NCBI GenBank assembly: GCA_037176725.1
Contig: JAZBRS010000074.1
Location: 66,468,001 to 66,532,000 of the forward strand
Length of the DNA: 64,000 nucleotides
From: Posidonia oceanica
Lineage: Eukaryota > Streptophyta > Magnoliopsida > Alismatales > Posidoniaceae
Direction of reading: 5' to 3'
Both the position numbers and the translations under genes were made by a program. Of this stretch, positions 62,292 through 64,000 are shown piece after piece; the stretch's first letter is position 1, and every line of letters begins with the position of its first letter. The notes beneath the pieces were generated by a model. It saw only the letters and a list, made by a program, of their open reading frames with translations, ran no database searches and was not told where the DNA came from.

Positions 62292-64000
62292 GGTCGATGG
62301 GTTCAAAACCTAACCTTTCCGGTCGATAAGTCAGTAACATATCACCCAACTGTTGTGGTCGATGGGTCCGAAACCTATCCTTTCCGGTCGATAAGTCCGA
62401 AACATATCATCCAACCTTTGTGGTCGATAGGTCCGAAACCTATCCTTTCCGGTCGATAAGTCCGAAACGTATCATCCAACCTTTGCAGTCGATGGGTCCG
62501 AAACCTATCCTTTCCGGTTGATAAGTCCGTAACTTATCATCCAACCTTTGCGGTCGATGAGTTCGAAACCTATCCTTTCCGGTCGATTAGACCGTAACTT
62601 ATCATCCAACCTTCGCGGTCGATGGGTCCGAAACCTATCCTTTCCGGTCGATAAGTCCGAAACTTATCATCCAACCATTGAGGTCGATGGGTCCGAAACC
62701 TATCCTTTCCGGTTGATAAGTCTGTAACTTATCATCCAACCTCAGCAGTCGATGAGTTCGAAACCTATCCTTTCCTGTCGACAAGTACGTAACTAATCAT
62801 CCAACCTTTGCGGTCGTTGGGTCAGAAACCAATCCTTTCCGGTCGATAAGTCTGAAACTTATCATCCAACCTTTGCAGTCGATGGGTCCAAAACCTATCC
62901 TTTCCGGTCGATAAGTCCGTAACTGATCATCCAACCTTTGCTGTCGTTGGGTCCGAAACCTATCCTTTCCGGTCGATAAGTCCGAAACTTATCATCCAAC
63001 CTTTGCGATCGATGGGTCCGAAACCTATCCTTTCCGGTCGATAAGTCCGAAACTTATCGTCCAACCTTTGTGGTCGATAGGTCCAAAACCTATCCTTTCC
63101 GGTCGATAAGCCCGAAACTTATCATCCAACCTTTGAGGTCGATGGGTCCGAAACCGATCCTTTCCGGTTGATAAGTCCGTAACTTATCATCCAACCTCTG
63201 CAGTCGATGAGTTCAAAACCTATCCTTTCCGGTCGATAAGTACGTAACTGATCATCCAACCTTTGCGGTCGTTGGGACCGAAACCTATCCTTTCCGGTCG
63301 ATAAGTCAGTAACTTATCATCCAACCTTTGCGGTCGATAGGTCCGAAACCTATCCTTTCCGGTCGATCAGTACGAAACATATCATCCAACCTTTGGGTCG
63401 ATGGATCCGAAACCTATCCTTTCCGGTCGATAAGTCCGAAACTTATCATCCAACCATTGTAGTCGCTAGGTCCGAAACCTATTCTCTCCGGTCGATAAGT
63501 CCGTAACTTATCATCCAAGCTTTGCGGTCGATGGGTCCGAAACCTATCCATTCCGGTCGATAAGTCCGAAACTTATCATCCAACCTGTGCAGTCGATAGC
63601 ACCGAAACCTATCCTTTCCGGTCGATAAGTCCGAAACATATCATCCAACCTTTGCGGTCGATGGGTCCGAAACCTATCCTTTCCGGTCGATATGTTCGAA
63701 AATTATCTTCCAACCTTTGCGGCCGATAGGTCCGAAACCTATCCTTTCCGGTCGATAAGTCCGAAACTTATCATACAACCTTTGCGGCCGATTGGTCCGA
63801 AACCTATCCATTCCGGTCGATAAGTCCGTAACTTATCATCCAACCTTTGCGGTCGATGGGTCCGAAACCTATCCTTTCCGGTCGATAAGTCTGTAACAAT
63901 CATCCAACCTTTGCGGTCGATGGGCCCGAAACCTATCGTTTCAGGTCGATAACTCCGAAACTTAACATCCAACCATTGCGGTCGATAGGTTCGAAACCTA

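Larger units (their letters stand above)
1..64000 (+). repeat. 65-bp tandem satellite array filling the window
   Basis: The same 65-bp unit repeats head to tail from first to last base, for example with CCGG-TCGAT at 1341, 1406 and 1471. Numbering the unit from CCGG: CCGG 1-4, TCGA 5-8, GATAAGT 7-13, CCGAA 14-18, ACTTATC 19-25, ATCCAACC 26-33, TTGCGG 35-40, TCGA 41-44, GATGGGT 43-49, CCGAA 50-54, ACCTATC 55-61, CTTT 62-65. The consensus has about 19 C, 13 G, 15 A and 18 T. All copies I read are in the same orientation and I found no interrupting unique sequence, mobile element or gene. The scale suggests eukaryotic constitutive heterochromatin. A centromeric role is possible but not shown by sequence. 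I do not recognise the family. Confidence 0.98.
54543..64000 (+). repeat. 10.31-kb higher-order repeat, copy 3 (cut by window end)
   Basis: 9,458 bp are visible, about 92% of a unit. It lacks the two insertions private to copy 2. Private or near-private changes include the ACTTATCTTCG unit near 56776 and TCCAATCTTTG near 57757. The array clearly continues beyond 64000. Confidence 0.9.

Noticed and set aside
1..64000. CRISPR array
   Set aside because: No constant repeat alternates with unique spacers. Both halves of the 65-bp period are repetitive, and no cas gene is present.
1..64000. Telomeric repeat
   Set aside because: CCTAACC occurs singly in some B halves (for example CGAAACCTAACCTTTCC), but there is no tandem CCTAA, CCCTAA or CCCTAAA run.
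1..64000. CENP-B box
   Set aside because: I found no match to the core pattern TTCG-N4-A-N2-CGGG. TTCGAAAC in some copies is only a CpG-variant of TCCGAAAC.

Overview
The whole 64 kb window is one uninterrupted, head-to-tail satellite DNA array with a basic period of 65 bp, about 980 monomers, all in the same orientation. I see no gene, RNA gene, transposon, inversion or unique-sequence island. This points to a eukaryotic heterochromatic block (centromeric, pericentromeric or subtelomeric type). I do not recognise the family and cannot name the organism. The monomer is about 49% G+C and rich in CpG.

Each monomer is two related half-units: A (36 bp, core GATAAGT-CCGAA-ACTTATC) and B (29 bp, core GATGGGT- or GATAGGT-CCGAA-ACCTATC). 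Both cores are near-perfect inverted repeats with a 5-nt loop, so the array could hold close to two thousand short stem-loops.

Above the monomer there is a layered higher-order structure. 1 to about 8.69 kb is a diverged, mostly monomeric region with a few old local duplications. About 8.69-21.75 kb is a higher-order repeat (HOR) of 4,095 bp (63 monomers): three copies plus one 845-bp internally deleted copy. About 22.07-33.5 kb is a Y-X-X-Y arrangement of two modules (X about 2.73 kb, Y about 2.97 kb), giving an 8,424-bp displacement. About 33.92-64.0 kb is a 10.31-kb HOR in two full copies and a third cut by the window end. These last copies are nearly identical in every block I compared.

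Every displacement I tested resolves into whole 65-bp monomers plus a short list of visible indels: 36-bp extra half-units, one 29-bp half-unit, 1-bp deletions and one pair of small insertions. These indels act as a barcode that ties modules together across the window. One locus (about 41.39 kb) keeps what looks like the undeleted form of a recurrent 36-bp hybrid half-unit.

The many 60-118 codon open frames are by-products of the repeat: 65 is not a multiple of 3, and the TAA inside GATAAG comes back into frame every 195 bp. None is called as a gene.
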